Origin: Streptomyces spinoverrucosus
GTDB taxonomy: Bacteria > Actinomycetota > Actinomycetes > Streptomycetales > Streptomycetaceae
NCBI RefSeq assembly: GCF_015712165.1
Contig: NZ_JADPZX010000001.1
Span: 5,158,001-5,222,000, forward strand
DNA: 64,000 nt
Direction: 5' to 3'
Below the pieces are notes generated by a model. That model was not told the DNA's origin and searched no databases. It saw only the letters and a program-made list of their open reading frames with translations. Of this stretch, positions 52,498 to 62,760 are shown piece by piece. Numbering within the stretch: the stretch's first letter is position 1; every line of letters starts with the position of its first letter. The position numbers and the translations under genes are program-made.

Positions 52498-54009
52498 CTA
52501 CTTCACGTCGCCCATGAGGGCCCGAATCTTCCGCCCCGCCACCATGAAGGCGAGCCCGGCCGCGACGGCGATGATCGCCCACATCGTGTAGTAGACGGCG
52601 TCACCCAGCGGAGCGTTCAACTTGGTGGTCCAGCCGTTGAGGGCGTTGCCCGTCGCGGTGGCCAGGAACCACAGACCCATGATCTGGCCCACGAACTGCT
52701 TCGGCGCCAGCTTCGTCGACAGGGACAGCCCCACCGGCGACAGGCACATCTCGCCGAGGGTCTGCACCAGGTAGACGCTCAGCAGCCAGAAGACGGTGAC
52801 CTTGCCCGTGTCGCTGTTCGCGGCGGCGGCGCCGGCCAGGCCCATGATGCCGAACGAGCCACCGATGAGGAGCATCGCCAGGGCGAACTTCATGGGCGTG
52901 CTGGGCTCACGGTTGCGCTGGGCCAGCTTCACCCACACCGCGGCGAAGATCGGGGCGAGCACGATGACCATGGCCGGGTTCACGGACTGGTACCAGGATG
53001 CCGGGAACTCCCAGCCGCCGATCATGCGGTCGGTCTTGGTGTCCGCGAAGATCGTCAGCAGCGAACCGGACTGGTCGTAGATCATCCAGAACAGCACGGC
53101 CGTGGCGAAGAACCAGGCGAAGGCCTGGATCTTCGGCTTGTCCGCGCTGCTCAGGGCCGGGTTCCGGTACATCGTCACGAAGTAGACGATCGGGACGACG
53201 ATGCCGAGGACCGCGAGCACGTTGACGATGTGCTCTATGTCGTACGTCCCCAGCGCGATGTCCGCGACCAGCGCGACGACGGCGATGCCACCCCAGAGCG
53301 CGACCTTGCGCAGCGCGGCGCGCTTCTCCTCCGGGGAGGCCGGGGTGCCGGGCTCCTTGCCGATGTCACCGAGGTGACGGCCGCCGAGGACGTACTGGAT
53401 GACGGCCAGGGTCATACCGACACCGGCGACACCGAAGCCGAGGTGCCAGTCGACGTTCTCGCCGAGGTAGCCGACGACCAGCGGGGCGGCCATGCCGCCG
53501 ATGTTGATCGCCATGTAGAACAGCGTGAAACCGGCGTCGCGGCGGGCGCTGGGCTGGCCCTCGTAGAGGCCGCCGACCATCGCGGAGATGTTCGGCTTCA
53601 GCAGACCGGTGCCGATCGCGATCAGGCCGAGACCGCAGAAGAAGGCCACGTCGGCGGGGATCGCCAGCGTGAAGTGACCGAGAGCGATGACGATGCCGCC
53701 GACCAGCACGGCCTTGCGGGCACCCCAGAGGCGGTCCGCGACCCAGCCACCGGGCATGGCGGCCATGTACACGACCGCGTTGTACACGCCGTAGATCGAG
53801 GCGGCCAGGGCTTCCCGGCCCGCCAGGGGACCGTCGAGGACACCCGCGATCAGGTAGAGGACGAGGATGCCGCGCATTCCGTACCAGGAGAAGCGCTCCC
53901 ACATCTCCGTCATGAAGAGCGTGGCCATACCGCGGGGGTGGCCGAAGAAGGTCTTCTCGGAACCGGGGGTGCCCGGGGAGGCCGAGTCCTTCGTCAGGCT
54001 GGACGCCAT
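52498..54009 (-). CDS. POT/PTR2-family proton-coupled peptide transporter
   Basis: Imports di- and tripeptides with protons; 503 aa. It has the family signature near the N-terminus (FMTEMWERFSWYGMRGILVLYL, residues about 32-53) and a second one in FTLFYMAINIGGMAAPLVVGYLG near 160. There are about 14 membrane segments, including the two extra ones usual in bacterial POTs. It is monocistronic with its own 3' terminator. Substrate range cannot be read from sequence. Confidence 0.93.
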   Translation of the reverse strand: MASSLTKDSASPGTPGSEKTFFGHPRGMATLFMTEMWERFSWYGMRGILVLYLIAGVLDGPLAGREALAASIYGVYNAVVYMAAMPGGWVADRLWGARKAVLVGGIVIALGHFTLAIPADVAFFCGLGLIAIGTGLLKPNISAMVGGLYEGQPSARRDAGFTLFYMAINIGGMAAPLVVGYLGENVDWHLGFGVAGVGMTLAVIQYVLGGRHLGDIGKEPGTPASPEEKRAALRKVALWGGIAVVALVADIALGTYDIEHIVNVLAVLGIVVPIVYFVTMYRNPALSSADKPKIQAFAWFFATAVLFWMIYDQSGSLLTIFADTKTDRMIGGWEFPASWYQSVNPAMVIVLAPIFAAVWVKLAQRNREPSTPMKFALAMLLIGGSFGIMGLAGAAAANSDTGKVTVFWLLSVYLVQTLGEMCLSPVGLSLSTKLAPKQFVGQIMGLWFLATATGNALNGWTTKLNAPLGDAVYYTMWAIIAVAAGLAFMVAGRKIRALMGDVK

Positions 54010-54408
54010 GGTCGATCCTTGCTGGTCGGGACGCGCTCAAACAGCGATGCGCGCCCGGTGGGGGACGGCCGGCGCCGGCGGATCGGTCGCGCGGCCCGGC
54101 CAGAGGTCATTCCTTCAAGGCCGGCCGGAGCCGGCCCGCACACAAAAGCGACCTTCGGCGTCAAGACGTCTGCCAAAGGTCCCCTTGGTTGCTACAGGCG
54201 TCCAATCACCATACGGCAGGACACTGCCGGAAAAGGAAGGACTTGAGATCGGGATCACAGGTGTCGCGGGAACCGCAGTCGCCCTTTCCAAGGTCCTTAC
54301 GAGAATCCCACGCCATGTACCCAGGTTCGTACCATCGCACTCCAGGGTAAGAATCCCGGCCTTCCCATAGCCCCCCGGCTCTGGCCACAGGCGGACTACC
54401 ATCACCTC
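54010..54408. other. Divergent intergenic region between POT transporter and two-component system
   Basis: 399 bases without a convincing gene. A GC-rich inverted repeat (GGCCGGCCGGAGCCGGCC) lies at about 54120-54137. I see no clear promoter hexamers or known regulator site. Confidence 0.4.
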
Positions 54409-55086
54409 ATGACCCGTGTACTGCTCGCCGAGGACGACGCCTCCATCTCGGAGCCGCTGGCGCGCGCACTGCGCCGGGAGGGCTACGAGGTCGAGGTGCG
54501 TGAGGACGGCCCCGCCGCGCTCGACGCGGGCATCCAGGGCGGCGTCGACCTGGTCGTGCTGGACCTCGGGCTGCCCGGTATGGACGGCCTGGAGGTGGCC
54601 CGCCGACTGCGCGCCGAAGGCCACACCGTGCCCATCCTCATCCTGACCGCGCGCGCCGACGAGGTGGACACCGTCGTCGGTCTCGACGCCGGCGCCGACG
54701 ACTACGTCACCAAGCCGTTCCGGCTCGCCGAGCTGCTCGCCCGGGTCCGGGCCCTGCTGCGGCGCGGTGCCGCCGAGCCCCAGCAGCCGCCCGCCACGCA
54801 CGGGGTGCGGATCGACGTCGAGTCGCACCGCGCCTGGATGGGCGACGAGGAGCTCCAGCTCACCGCCAAGGAGTTCGACCTGCTGCGGGTCCTGGTGCGC
54901 GACGCCGGGCGGGTCGTCACCCGCGACCAGCTGATGCGCGAGGTCTGGGACACCACCTGGTGGTCGTCCACCAAGACCCTCGACATGCACATCTCCTGGC
55001 TGCGCAAGAAGCTGGGCGACGACGCGGCGAACCCCCGGTACATCGCGACGGTGCGCGGCGTGGGCTTCCGCTTCGAGAAGAGCTAG
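54409..55086 (+). CDS. OmpR-family two-component response regulator
   Basis: 225 aa. The receiver domain (1-115) has acidic residues Asp9/Asp10, phospho-acceptor Asp52 in LVVLDLGLPGMDGLE, Thr80 and Lys102 in TKPF. The C-terminal winged helix (about 130-223) contains LTAKEFDLLRVLVRDAGRVVTRDQLMREVW and the ARYIATVRGVGFRFE-type hairpin. The histidine kinase gene starts 53 bases downstream. The regulated genes are unknown; the divergent peptide transporter is a possible target. Confidence 0.94.
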   Translation: MTRVLLAEDDASISEPLARALRREGYEVEVREDGPAALDAGIQGGVDLVVLDLGLPGMDGLEVARRLRAEGHTVPILILTARADEVDTVVGLDAGADDYVTKPFRLAELLARVRALLRRGAAEPQQPPATHGVRIDVESHRAWMGDEELQLTAKEFDLLRVLVRDAGRVVTRDQLMREVWDTTWWSSTKTLDMHISWLRKKLGDDAANPRYIATVRGVGFRFEKS

Positions 55087-55139
55087 CACCGCGCCACGCC
55101 CCGCCGGGTGAGACGCGGGTAATACACGGGTAAGAGGAC

Positions 55140-56408
55140 ATGCGCCGCCGACTGATCCAGTCCACGCTCGCCGTGGTGCTCGTCGTGATCGCCGTCTTCG
55201 GCGTCTCCCTCGTCATCGTCGAGACCAAGACGATCAGCACCAGCGCCCAGGAACGGGTGGAGTCCGAGGCGGTACGGCTGGCCGGCATCGTCGACAGCCG
55301 GATCCTCGGCGACGAGCACATCACCCCCGAGATCCTCGTCGACCAGGTCGGCGACGACCGCTACGCCGTGGTGCACATGCCCGGCCGCCCGCCGATCGAG
55401 ATCGGCGAGAAGCCGACCGGTGACGTCATCGAGTCGACCCGGCGGGGCGAGCAGGGCGAGACGGTCACCGTCCAGGAGCCGCGCTCCGCGGTGACCCGGG
55501 AGGTCGGCCGGACGCTGCTGATCATCGGGGCGGTGGCGCTGATGGCGGTCGTCGCCGCGGTGCTGCTCGCCCTGCGGCAGGCCAACCGCCTCGCCTCACC
55601 GCTCACCGACCTCGCCGAGACCGCCGAACGCCTCGGCTCCGGCGACCCACGGCCCCGCCGCAAGCGGTACGGCGTCCCCGAGCTGGACCGCGTCGCCGAC
55701 GTCCTGGACGCCTCCGCCGAACGCATCGCCCGCATGCTCACCGCCGAGCGCCGCCTCGCCGCCGACGCCTCCCACCAGCTGCGCACCCCGCTCACCGCGC
55801 TGTCCATGCGGCTGGAGGAGATCACCCTCACCGACGACCCGGCCACCGTGAAGGAGGAGGCGGCCATCGCGCTCGGGCAGGTGGAACGCCTCACGGACGT
55901 CGTCGAACGGCTGCTGACCAACAGCCGCGACCCACGCACCGGCTCCGCGGTCACCTTCGACCTCGACGAGGTGATCCAGCAGCAGCTCGCCGAGTGGCGC
56001 CCGGCCTACCGCGGCGTCGGCCGCGCCATCGTCAGCTCCGGCAAACGGCATCTGGAGGCGGTGGGCACACCGGGCGCGGTCGCCCAGGTGCTGGCGGCCC
56101 TGATCGAGAACTCCCTCATGCACGGCGGCGGCACGGTAGCCCTGCGCACCCGCGTCACCGGCAACCAGGCCGTCATCGAGGTCACCGACGAGGGCCCCGG
56201 CGTCCCGGCCGACCTCGGCGCCCGCATCTTCGAGCGCGCGATCAGCGGCCGCAACTCCACCGGCATCGGCCTGGCCGTCGCCCGCGACCTGGCGGAGGCC
56301 GACGGGGGCCGCCTGGAGATGCTCCAGGCCAAACCGCCGGTCTTCGGGCTGTTCCTGTCGCGCACGCCGGTGCAGAAGTCCTCGCAGGAGGAGCGCACGG
56401 TCCGGTAG
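55140..56408 (+). CDS. Sensor histidine kinase
   Basis: 422 aa, partner of the response regulator upstream. Membrane segments lie at about 8-28 and 124-146 around a 95-residue extracellular sensor. A HAMP domain (about 147-200) is followed by the H box DASHQLRTPLTAL with phospho-acceptor His212. N box LAALIENSLMHGGG and G boxes (DEGPGVPADLG, STGIGLAVARDLAEADGG) complete the kinase. The 53-base leader contains the partial repeat CGGGTAATACACGGGTAAGAG, and no ideal ribosome-binding site is seen beyond AAGAGG. Confidence 0.93.
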   Translation: MRRRLIQSTLAVVLVVIAVFGVSLVIVETKTISTSAQERVESEAVRLAGIVDSRILGDEHITPEILVDQVGDDRYAVVHMPGRPPIEIGEKPTGDVIESTRRGEQGETVTVQEPRSAVTREVGRTLLIIGAVALMAVVAAVLLALRQANRLASPLTDLAETAERLGSGDPRPRRKRYGVPELDRVADVLDASAERIARMLTAERRLAADASHQLRTPLTALSMRLEEITLTDDPATVKEEAAIALGQVERLTDVVERLLTNSRDPRTGSAVTFDLDEVIQQQLAEWRPAYRGVGRAIVSSGKRHLEAVGTPGAVAQVLAALIENSLMHGGGTVALRTRVTGNQAVIEVTDEGPGVPADLGARIFERAISGRNSTGIGLAVARDLAEADGGRLEMLQAKPPVFGLFLSRTPVQKSSQEERTVR

Positions 56409-56421
56409 GACTCCCTCGGAG

Positions 56422-56925
56422 TCAGACCCGGGCCCGCTGCGGCGGCCGTACCGGCTCCGAGGCCTCCAGGAACGATTCCGCGCTCGCCACGGCCTCCCGG
56501 GCGGGCAGCGCCCGGAACACCCAGGTGCGGTAGGACCAGAACCGGAACAGCGTCGCGACACCGATGCCGAGGAACTTGAAGAAGTTGCTCTGCAGCGGGC
56601 TGTCCCAGCCGAACCCGTACGTCGCCGCGTACAGCACACCGTTCTCGATCACCAGGCCGACCGCGCTGAACAGCAGGAACAGCGTCAGCTCCTTCGTCCG
56701 GCCGCTCTTGTCGCGGTCACGGTAGGTGAAGTAGCGGAAGCCCAGGTAGTTGAAGGCGATCGCCACGACCGTCGCGATCACGCTGGCGCGCACCACCTGG
56801 AGGTCGGTCACATGCCGTACCAGGTTGAACACGAGAAGGTTGACGAGGAGACCCGCTCCGCCCACCGCCCCGAACCTGGCTGCTTCCCGCACGAGCCTGC
56901 CCAGCCCTGAGGAACCACGTCCCAT
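56422..56925 (-). CDS. GtrA-family membrane protein
   Basis: 167 aa with four membrane segments in the GtrA arrangement: FGAVGGAGLLVNLLVFNLV, VVRASVIATVVAIAFNYLGFRYFTY, LTLFLLFSAVGLVIENGVLYAAT and NFFKFLGIGVATLFRFWSYRTWVF. The FNYxxxRxFTF-type motif is intact. GtrA proteins are thought to flip polyprenyl-phosphate-linked sugars for wall or polysaccharide synthesis. It converges on the histidine kinase gene, with a short GACTCC/GGAGTC hairpin between, and is divergent from purK. Confidence 0.9.
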   Translation of the reverse strand: MGRGSSGLGRLVREAARFGAVGGAGLLVNLLVFNLVRHVTDLQVVRASVIATVVAIAFNYLGFRYFTYRDRDKSGRTKELTLFLLFSAVGLVIENGVLYAATYGFGWDSPLQSNFFKFLGIGVATLFRFWSYRTWVFRALPAREAVASAESFLEASEPVRPPQRARV

Positions 56926-57066
56926 GGTCGTACAGGCCCCCAGTCGGTCGGTGTCGTCAACCCGGCCATGCTAACCACCGCACTTCTGTGATCGCCTGTG
57001 TATGACGTCACGGCCGTCGAATGAGGTGGAAACCGGCCGACCTCGCGTGGCCGATACCCTGGGGGC

Positions 57067-58206
57067 GTGACGTTCCCGGTAGTCGGCATGGTCGGCGGGG
57101 GTCAGCTCGCGCGTATGACGCACGAGGCGGGCATCCCGTTGGGCATCAGGTTCAAGCTCCTCAGTGACACCCCGCAGGATTCCGCGGCGCAGGTGGTCAG
57201 CGATGTCGTGATCGGCGACTATCGCGACCTGGACACGCTGCGCGCCTTCGCACGCGGCTGTGACGTGATCACCTTCGATCACGAGCACGTACCCACCGAG
57301 CACCTACGGGCCCTGGAGGCGGACGGCATCCCCGTACGCCCGGGACCCGACGCGCTTCAGCACGCCCAGGACAAGGGCGTCATGCGCGCGAAGCTCGACG
57401 CGATCGGCGTGCCGTGCCCGAGGCACCGCATCGTGAGCGACCCGCAGGACGTCGCCGCGTTCGCGGCCGAGGGCGACGGCTTCCCCGTCGTTCTCAAGAC
57501 CGTCCGCGGTGGCTACGACGGCAAGGGCGTGTGGGTCGTGGACTCGGTCGAGGAGGCCGCCGCACCGTTCCGCGCCGGCGTCCCCGTCCTCGCCGAGGAG
57601 AAGGTCGACTTCGTACGGGAGCTCGCGGCGAACGTCGTCCGCTCCCCGCACGGCCAGGCCGTGGCGTACCCGGTGGTCGAGTCCCAGCAGGTCGACGGCG
57701 TCTGCGACACCGTCATCGCGCCCGCACCCGACCTGGACGAGTCCCTCGCCCTCAGGGCCGAGGAGATGGCGCTGAGCATCGCCAAGGAACTCGGCGTCGT
57801 AGGCCACCTCGCCGTCGAGCTGTTCCAGACCCGCGACGGCCGCATCCTCGTCAACGAGCTGGCGATGCGCCCGCACAACTCGGGCCACTGGACCCAGGAC
57901 GGCGCGATCACCTCCCAGTTCGCCAACCACGTCCGGGCGGTCCTGGACCTCCCCCTCGGCGATCCGCGCCCGCGCGCGAAGTGGACGGTGATGGTCAACG
58001 TCCTCGGCGGCGACTACCCCGACATGTACTCCGCGTACCTGCACTGCATGGCCCGCGACCCCCAGCTGAAGATCCACATGTACGGCAAGGACGTGAAGCC
58101 CGGCCGCAAGGTCGGCCACGTCAACACCTACGGCGACGACCTCGACGACGTGCTGGACCGCGCCCGTCACGCTGCCGGCTACCTGAGAGGCACGATCACC
58201 GAATGA
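57067..58206 (+). CDS. purK: 5-(carboxyamino)imidazole ribonucleotide synthase
   Basis: ATP-grasp enzyme of purine synthesis that carboxylates AIR with bicarbonate and ATP to N5-CAIR; 379 aa. The N-terminal [11 protein letters not shown], the central ATP-grasp glycine-rich loop GGYDGKGVW (about 150-158), [11 protein letters not shown], and the Mg-binding [14 protein letters not shown] are all present. GTG 57067 has little leader (CCCTGGGGGC before it). Its stop overlaps the purE start by four bases, so both subunits of the two-step AIR carboxylation are coupled. Confidence 0.96.
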   Translation: MTFPVVGMVGGGQLARMTHEAGIPLGIRFKLLSDTPQDSAAQVVSDVVIGDYRDLDTLRAFARGCDVITFDHEHVPTEHLRALEADGIPVRPGPDALQHAQDKGVMRAKLDAIGVPCPRHRIVSDPQDVAAFAAEGDGFPVVLKTVRGGYDGKGVWVVDSVEEAAAPFRAGVPVLAEEKVDFVRELAANVVRSPHGQAVAYPVVESQQVDGVCDTVIAPAPDLDESLALRAEEMALSIAKELGVVGHLAVELFQTRDGRILVNELAMRPHNSGHWTQDGAITSQFANHVRAVLDLPLGDPRPRAKWTVMVNVLGGDYPDMYSAYLHCMARDPQLKIHMYGKDVKPGRKVGHVNTYGDDLDDVLDRARHAAGYLRGTITE

Positions 58207-58727
58207 GCCCCGTTGTTGGCATCGTCATGGGGTCGGACTCCGACTGGCCCGTCATGGAGGCCGCCGCACAGGCGCTCGACGAGTTCGAGATCGCCTACGA
58301 GGTCGACGTCGTCTCCGCGCACCGTATGCCGCGCGAGATGGTCACGTACGGCGAGCAGGCCGCGGACCGGGGACTCAAGGTGATCATCGCCGGGGCGGGC
58401 GGCGCCGCCCATCTGCCCGGCATGCTCGCGTCCGTGACCCCGCTGCCGGTGATCGGCGTGCCCGTGCCGCTGAAGTACCTGGACGGCATGGACAGCCTGC
58501 TGTCCATCGTGCAGATGCCGGCCGGTGTGCCGGTCGCCACGGTCTCCGTCGCCGGTGCCCGCAACGCCGGACTGCTCGCGGCCCGTATCCTCGCCGCCCA
58601 CGACGAGGAACTCCTCGGCCGGATGCGGGACTTCCAGCAGGAGCTGAACGACCAGGCCACCGAGAAGGGCAAGCGGCTGCGCGCCAAGGTCGAGGGCGCG
58701 GGCAACGGCTTCGGCTTCGGCAAGTGA
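58203..58727 (+). CDS. purE: N5-carboxyaminoimidazole ribonucleotide mutase
   Basis: Moves the carboxyl group of N5-CAIR to give CAIR; 174 aa, class I bacterial Pur[14 protein letters not shown] (substrate-phosphate loop), SAHRMP with the catalytic His, and the [14 protein letters not shown] loop are intact. The ATG overlaps the purK stop, and the next gene begins within its stop region. No other purine gene is in the window, which is normal for this locus in Streptomyces. Confidence 0.97.
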   Translation: MSPVVGIVMGSDSDWPVMEAAAQALDEFEIAYEVDVVSAHRMPREMVTYGEQAADRGLKVIIAGAGGAAHLPGMLASVTPLPVIGVPVPLKYLDGMDSLLSIVQMPAGVPVATVSVAGARNAGLLAARILAAHDEELLGRMRDFQQELNDQATEKGKRLRAKVEGAGNGFGFGK

Positions 58728-58750
58728 CGGCACGAGACTGGGGGACGGCG

Positions 58751-59929
58751 ATGACGACACTGGACGAGGCCCGGGAGCTGCTGCGCGAGTTCCCGGTGGT
58801 CGACGGGCACAACGACCTGCCCTGGGCGCTGCGCGAGCAGGTCCGCTACGACCTCGACGCCCGCGACATCGCCGCCCCCCAGGGCGCCCACCTGCACACC
58901 GACCTGCCCCGGCTGCGCGAGGGCGGGGTCGGTGCCCAGTACTGGTCGGTGTACGTCCGCGCGGACCTGCCCGACGCGGTGCCCGCGACGCTGGAACAGA
59001 TCGACTGTGTACGGCAGTTGCTCGCCCGGTACCCCGACGATCTGGCGCCCGCTCTGACGGCCGCCGACATGGAGGCGGCGCGCGCTGAAGGCCGTATCGC
59101 CTCCCTGATGGGCGCCGAGGGCGGCCACTCCATCGCCAACTCCCTCGCCACGCTGAGGGCGTTGTACGCGCTCGGCGTTCGGTACATGACCCTCACCCAC
59201 AACGACAACGTGGCCTGGGCGGACTCCGCCACGGACGAGCCCGGCGTCGGCGGCCTGTCGGCCTTCGGCCGTGCGGTGGTGCGGGAGATGAACCGCGAGG
59301 GCATGCTGGTGGATCTCTCGCACGTGGCCGCCACGACCATGCGGGACGCGCTGGACACCACCTCCGCGCCGGTGATCTTCTCGCACTCCTCCGCCCGCGC
59401 GGTCTGCGACCACCCCCGCAACATCCCCGACGACGTCCTGGAACGCCTTCCCGCCAACGGAGGCATCGCGATGGTGACCTTCGTCCCGAAGTTCGTGCTC
59501 CAGGCCGCCGTCGACTGGACGGCCGAGGCGGACGACAACATGCGGGCGCACGGCTTCCACCACCTCGACACCACCGCCGAGGCGATGAAGGTGCACCGGG
59601 CCTTCGAGGAGCGCAAACCGCGCCCGCTCGCGACCGTGGCGACCGTCGCCGACCACCTCGACCACATGCGCGAGGTGGCCGGCATCGACCACCTGGGCAT
59701 CGGCGGCGACTACGACGGCACCGCGTTCACCCCCGAGGGCCTGAACGACGTCTCCGGCTACCCGAACCTGATCGCGGAACTCCTGGACCGCGGCTGGTCC
59801 AAGTCCGACCTGGCCAAGCTGACCTGGCAGAACGCGGTGCGCGTGCTGGGCGCGGCGGAGGACGTGGCCCGCGACCTCCAGGCGACGCGCGCCCCGTCCA
59901 ACGCCACCATCGAGTCGCTCGACGGGTGA
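58751..59929 (+). CDS. Membrane dipeptidase (peptidase M19 family)
   Basis: Zinc dipeptidase of 392 aa that cleaves dipeptides, including some with a D-residue at the C-terminus. Metal ligands: His/Asp in [10 protein letters not shown], Glu in MGAEGGHS, and His in [10 protein letters not shown] and [17 protein letters not shown] carries the conserved Asp near the C-terminus. ATG 58751, five bases after GGGGGA, is preferred to the GTG at 58724 that overlaps purE. No signal peptide, so despite its name it is probably cytoplasmic. A paralogue lies at the window end. Confidence 0.9.
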   Translation: MTTLDEARELLREFPVVDGHNDLPWALREQVRYDLDARDIAAPQGAHLHTDLPRLREGGVGAQYWSVYVRADLPDAVPATLEQIDCVRQLLARYPDDLAPALTAADMEAARAEGRIASLMGAEGGHSIANSLATLRALYALGVRYMTLTHNDNVAWADSATDEPGVGGLSAFGRAVVREMNREGMLVDLSHVAATTMRDALDTTSAPVIFSHSSARAVCDHPRNIPDDVLERLPANGGIAMVTFVPKFVLQAAVDWTAEADDNMRAHGFHHLDTTAEAMKVHRAFEERKPRPLATVATVADHLDHMREVAGIDHLGIGGDYDGTAFTPEGLNDVSGYPNLIAELLDRGWSKSDLAKLTWQNAVRVLGAAEDVARDLQATRAPSNATIESLDG

Positions 59930-59950
59930 CCGTCCAGGGCTCGGCCTGAA

Positions 59951-59977
59951 CAGCCCCCGGTATCACCCCGGGGGCTG
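59951..59977. terminator. Terminator between dipeptidase and acyl-CoA dehydrogenase genes
   Basis: A 10-bp perfect stem CAGCCCCCGG / CCGGGGGCTG with a seven-base loop lies between converging genes. Confidence 0.85.
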
Positions 59978-60001
59978 CGTTGCTGACCTGCAAAAACCCT
60001 G

Positions 60002-61159
60002 CTAAGGCAGGTTCCTTGCCATCACGATCCGCTGAACTTGGTTCGTGCCTTCATAAATCTGCGTGATCTTGGCGTCGCGCATCATGCGCTCGACCGGGTA
60101 GTCGCGGGTGTAGCCGTAGCCGCCCAGCAACTGGACCGCGTCCGTCGTGACCTCCATCGCCACGTCCGAGGCGAAGCACTTCGCCGCCGCGCCCAGGTAG
60201 GTGAGGTCGGCGTCGCCGCGCTCGGAGGCGGCGGCGGCCTGGTAGGTCAGGGCGCGGGCGGCCGAGATCTTCATGGCCATGTCGGCGAGCATGAACTGGA
60301 TGCCCTGGAAGTCGGCGATCGGCTTGCCGAACTGCTTGCGCTCCTTGACGTAACCCTTGGCGTAGTCGAGGGCGCCCTGGGCGATGCCGAGGGCCTGGGC
60401 GGCGATGGTGATGCGGGTGTGGTCCAGGGTCTGCATCGCCGTGGCGAAGCCGGTGCCCTCCTCGCCGATCATGCGGTCGGCGGGGATGCGGACGTTGTCG
60501 AGGTAGACCTCGCGGGTCGGGGAGCCCTTGATGCCGAGCTTCTTCTCGGGAGCGCCGAAGGAGACGCCCTCGTCGGACTTCTCGACGACGAACGCCGAGA
60601 TGCCCTTGGAGCGCTTCTCGGGGTCCGTCACGGCCATCACCGTGTAGTACTCGGAGACGCCCGCGTTGGTGATCCAGCGCTTCACGCCGTTGAGGACGTA
60701 GTGGTCGCCGTCGCGGACCGCGCGCGTCTTCATGCCGGCCGCGTCGGAGCCCGCCTCCGGCTCGGAGAGGCAGTACGAGAACATTCCGTCGCCCTTGGCG
60801 AGCGGCGTCATGTACTTCTTCTTCAGCGCCTCGGAGCCGGAGAGGATCACCGGGAGCGAGCCCAGCTTGTTCACGGCGGGAATGAGGGAGGAGGACGCGC
60901 ACACGCGGGCCACCTCCTCGATGACGATCACCGTGGCCAGCGCGTCCGCGCCCGCGCCGCCGTACGACTCGGGCACGTGCACCGCGTGCAGGTCATTGGC
61001 GACCAGCGCGTCCAGCGCCTCCTGCGGGAAGCGCGCCTCCTCGTCCACGGCGGCGGCGTACGGCGCGATCTTCGCCTCGGCCAGCGCGCGAACGGTGTCG
61101 CGGAGCATCTCGTGCTCCTCGGACGGGCGGTACAGGTCGAAGTCAGCCGATCCGGCCAA
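60002..61159 (-). CDS. Acyl-CoA dehydrogenase
   Basis: FAD enzyme introducing a 2,3-double bond into acyl-CoA; 385 aa. FAD/substrate segments MFSYCLSEPEAGSD and KRWITNAGVSEYYTVMA are standard. The catalytic Glu is expected in the C-terminal part, IYEGTNQVQRIVMARNL. PVERMMRDAKITQIYEGT is the family signature. The start appears to be TTG at 61159 (MAGSADFDLYRPSEEHEMLRD); an ATG 17 codons later is the alternative. Divergent from UDP-glucose dehydrogenase. Chain-length preference unknown. Confidence 0.93.
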   Translation of the reverse strand: MAGSADFDLYRPSEEHEMLRDTVRALAEAKIAPYAAAVDEEARFPQEALDALVANDLHAVHVPESYGGAGADALATVIVIEEVARVCASSSLIPAVNKLGSLPVILSGSEALKKKYMTPLAKGDGMFSYCLSEPEAGSDAAGMKTRAVRDGDHYVLNGVKRWITNAGVSEYYTVMAVTDPEKRSKGISAFVVEKSDEGVSFGAPEKKLGIKGSPTREVYLDNVRIPADRMIGEEGTGFATAMQTLDHTRITIAAQALGIAQGALDYAKGYVKERKQFGKPIADFQGIQFMLADMAMKISAARALTYQAAAASERGDADLTYLGAAAKCFASDVAMEVTTDAVQLLGGYGYTRDYPVERMMRDAKITQIYEGTNQVQRIVMARNLP

Positions 61160-61205
61160 GGTCTCTCACGCTCCAAGGAAGACGCTGTGATGCTGCTGGC
61201 GCTAA

Positions 61206-61219
61206 TTACCGTTAAGTAA
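61206..61219. promoter_or_regulatory. AT-rich inverted repeat between divergent genes
   Basis: TTACCGTTAAGTAA has TTAC and GTAA arms around CGTTAA, 46 bases before the acyl-CoA dehydrogenase start, in the only AT-rich patch of the gap. A regulator of fatty-acid catabolism could bind here. Confidence 0.35.
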
Positions 61220-61343
61220 CCCAAATTTTAGGGGTCCGCCCACGCCAGGGGTACGTGAGCTTGACGACAGCGGGAAAGTTGCCCGTCAGGGTCGACGGTT
61301 ATGCTCGGCCCCGCACTACCGACGCTACCCAGTGGAGTCCCTC

Positions 61344-62687
61344 ATGGCCCTCAAGATCACCGTGATCGGTACCGGATACCTCGGCGCGACGCACGCCGCG
61401 GCCATGGCCGAACTCGGGTTCGAGGTGCTGGGGCTCGACGTGGTCCCGGAGAAGATCGAGATGCTCCGGCGCGGCGAGGTCCCGATGTACGAGCCGGGGC
61501 TGGAGGAGCTGCTGCGCAAGCACGTCGCCGGGATCGAGGGGTCCAGTGGCCGGCTGCGGTTCACCACGGACTACGCCGAGGTGGCGGCGTTCGGCGATGT
61601 GCACTTCGTCTGTGTGAACACCCCGCAGAAGCACGGCGAGTACGCCTGCGACATGAGTTACGTCGACTCCGCCTTCGCCTCCCTCGCCCCGCACCTGACC
61701 GGTCCCGCCCTGGTCGTCGGCAAGTCGACCGTGCCCGTCGGCTCCGCCGACCGCCTCGCCGCCTACCTCGCCGAGCACGCGCCCGCCGGCGCGGACGCCG
61801 AGCTGGCCTGGAACCCGGAGTTCCTGCGCGAGGGCTTCGCCGTGCAGGACACCCTGCACCCGGACCGGATCGTGGTCGGCGTGCGCGGCGACCGGGCCGA
61901 GAAGCTGCTGCGCGAGGTGTACGCGACGCCGGTCGCCGACGGGGCGCCGTTCGTGGTGACCGACTTCCCGACCGCCGAGCTGGTGAAGACCTCCGCGAAC
62001 TCATTCCTCGCGACCAAGATCTCCTTCATCAACGCCATGGCCGAGGTGTGCGAGGCCGCGGGTGGCGACGTGGTGAAGCTGGCGGAGGCGATCGGGTACG
62101 ACGACCGGATCGGGAAGAAGTTCCTGCGGGCCGGGATCGGGTTCGGCGGCGGCTGTCTGCCGAAGGACATCCGGGCGTTCATGGCGCGCGCCGGTGAGCT
62201 GGGCGCCGACCAGGCGCTGACCTTCCTGCGCGAGATCGACTCGATCAACATGCGGCGGCGCGGGCAGATGGTGGAGATGACGCGGGAGGCGCTCGGCGGC
62301 GGGTCCTTCCTGGGCAAGCGGGTGGCCGTGCTCGGCGCCGCGTTCAAGCCCGACTCCGACGACGTCCGCGACTCGCCCGCGCTGAACGTCGCCGGGCAGA
62401 TCCACCTCCAGGGCGGCCAGGTGACGGTGTACGACCCGAAGGGCATGGTCAACGCCCGGCGGATCTTCCCGACGCTCGGGTACGCCGACTCCGCCGAGGC
62501 GGCGGTGCGCGGCGCCGACGTCGTGCTGCACCTGACGGAGTGGCGGGAGTTCCGCGAGCTGGACCCGGCCGCGCTGGGCGAGGTCGTGAAGTCGCGCGTG
62601 ATCCTGGACGGCCGCAACGCCCTCGACCCGGAGCTGTGGCGGCGGGCCGGGTGGACGTACCGGGCGATGGGGCGGCCCACCGCATAA
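61344..62687 (+). CDS. UDP-glucose 6-dehydrogenase
   Basis: NAD+-dependent enzyme oxidising UDP-glucose to UDP-glucuronate for polysaccharide or glycolipid synthesis; 447 aa. The NAD-binding TVIGTGYLGATHAA is at residues 6-19. The conserved FVCVNTP and GKSTVPVGS precede the domain linker. The catalytic Cys271 lies in GFGGGCLPKDIRAF, and the C-terminal domain begins AFKPDSDDVRDSP. GGAG six bases before ATG 61344 sets the start. GDP-mannose dehydrogenase is a less likely alternative. Confidence 0.94.
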   Translation: MALKITVIGTGYLGATHAAAMAELGFEVLGLDVVPEKIEMLRRGEVPMYEPGLEELLRKHVAGIEGSSGRLRFTTDYAEVAAFGDVHFVCVNTPQKHGEYACDMSYVDSAFASLAPHLTGPALVVGKSTVPVGSADRLAAYLAEHAPAGADAELAWNPEFLREGFAVQDTLHPDRIVVGVRGDRAEKLLREVYATPVADGAPFVVTDFPTAELVKTSANSFLATKISFINAMAEVCEAAGGDVVKLAEAIGYDDRIGKKFLRAGIGFGGGCLPKDIRAFMARAGELGADQALTFLREIDSINMRRRGQMVEMTREALGGGSFLGKRVAVLGAAFKPDSDDVRDSPALNVAGQIHLQGGQVTVYDPKGMVNARRIFPTLGYADSAEAAVRGADVVLHLTEWREFRELDPAALGEVVKSRVILDGRNALDPELWRRAGWTYRAMGRPTA

Positions 62688-62703
62688 GCGTCACGGCGAC
62701 GCC

Positions 62704-62732
62704 GGTTCGGCCGAGGCTCAGTCGGCCGAACC
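62704..62732 (+). terminator. Hairpin after UDP-glucose dehydrogenase
   Basis: An 11-bp perfect stem GGTTCGGCCGA / TCGGCCGAACC with a seven-base loop, without a T tract. Confidence 0.65.
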
Positions 62733-62760
62733 GACGTCTTCACGCATTCTGCACCACCGG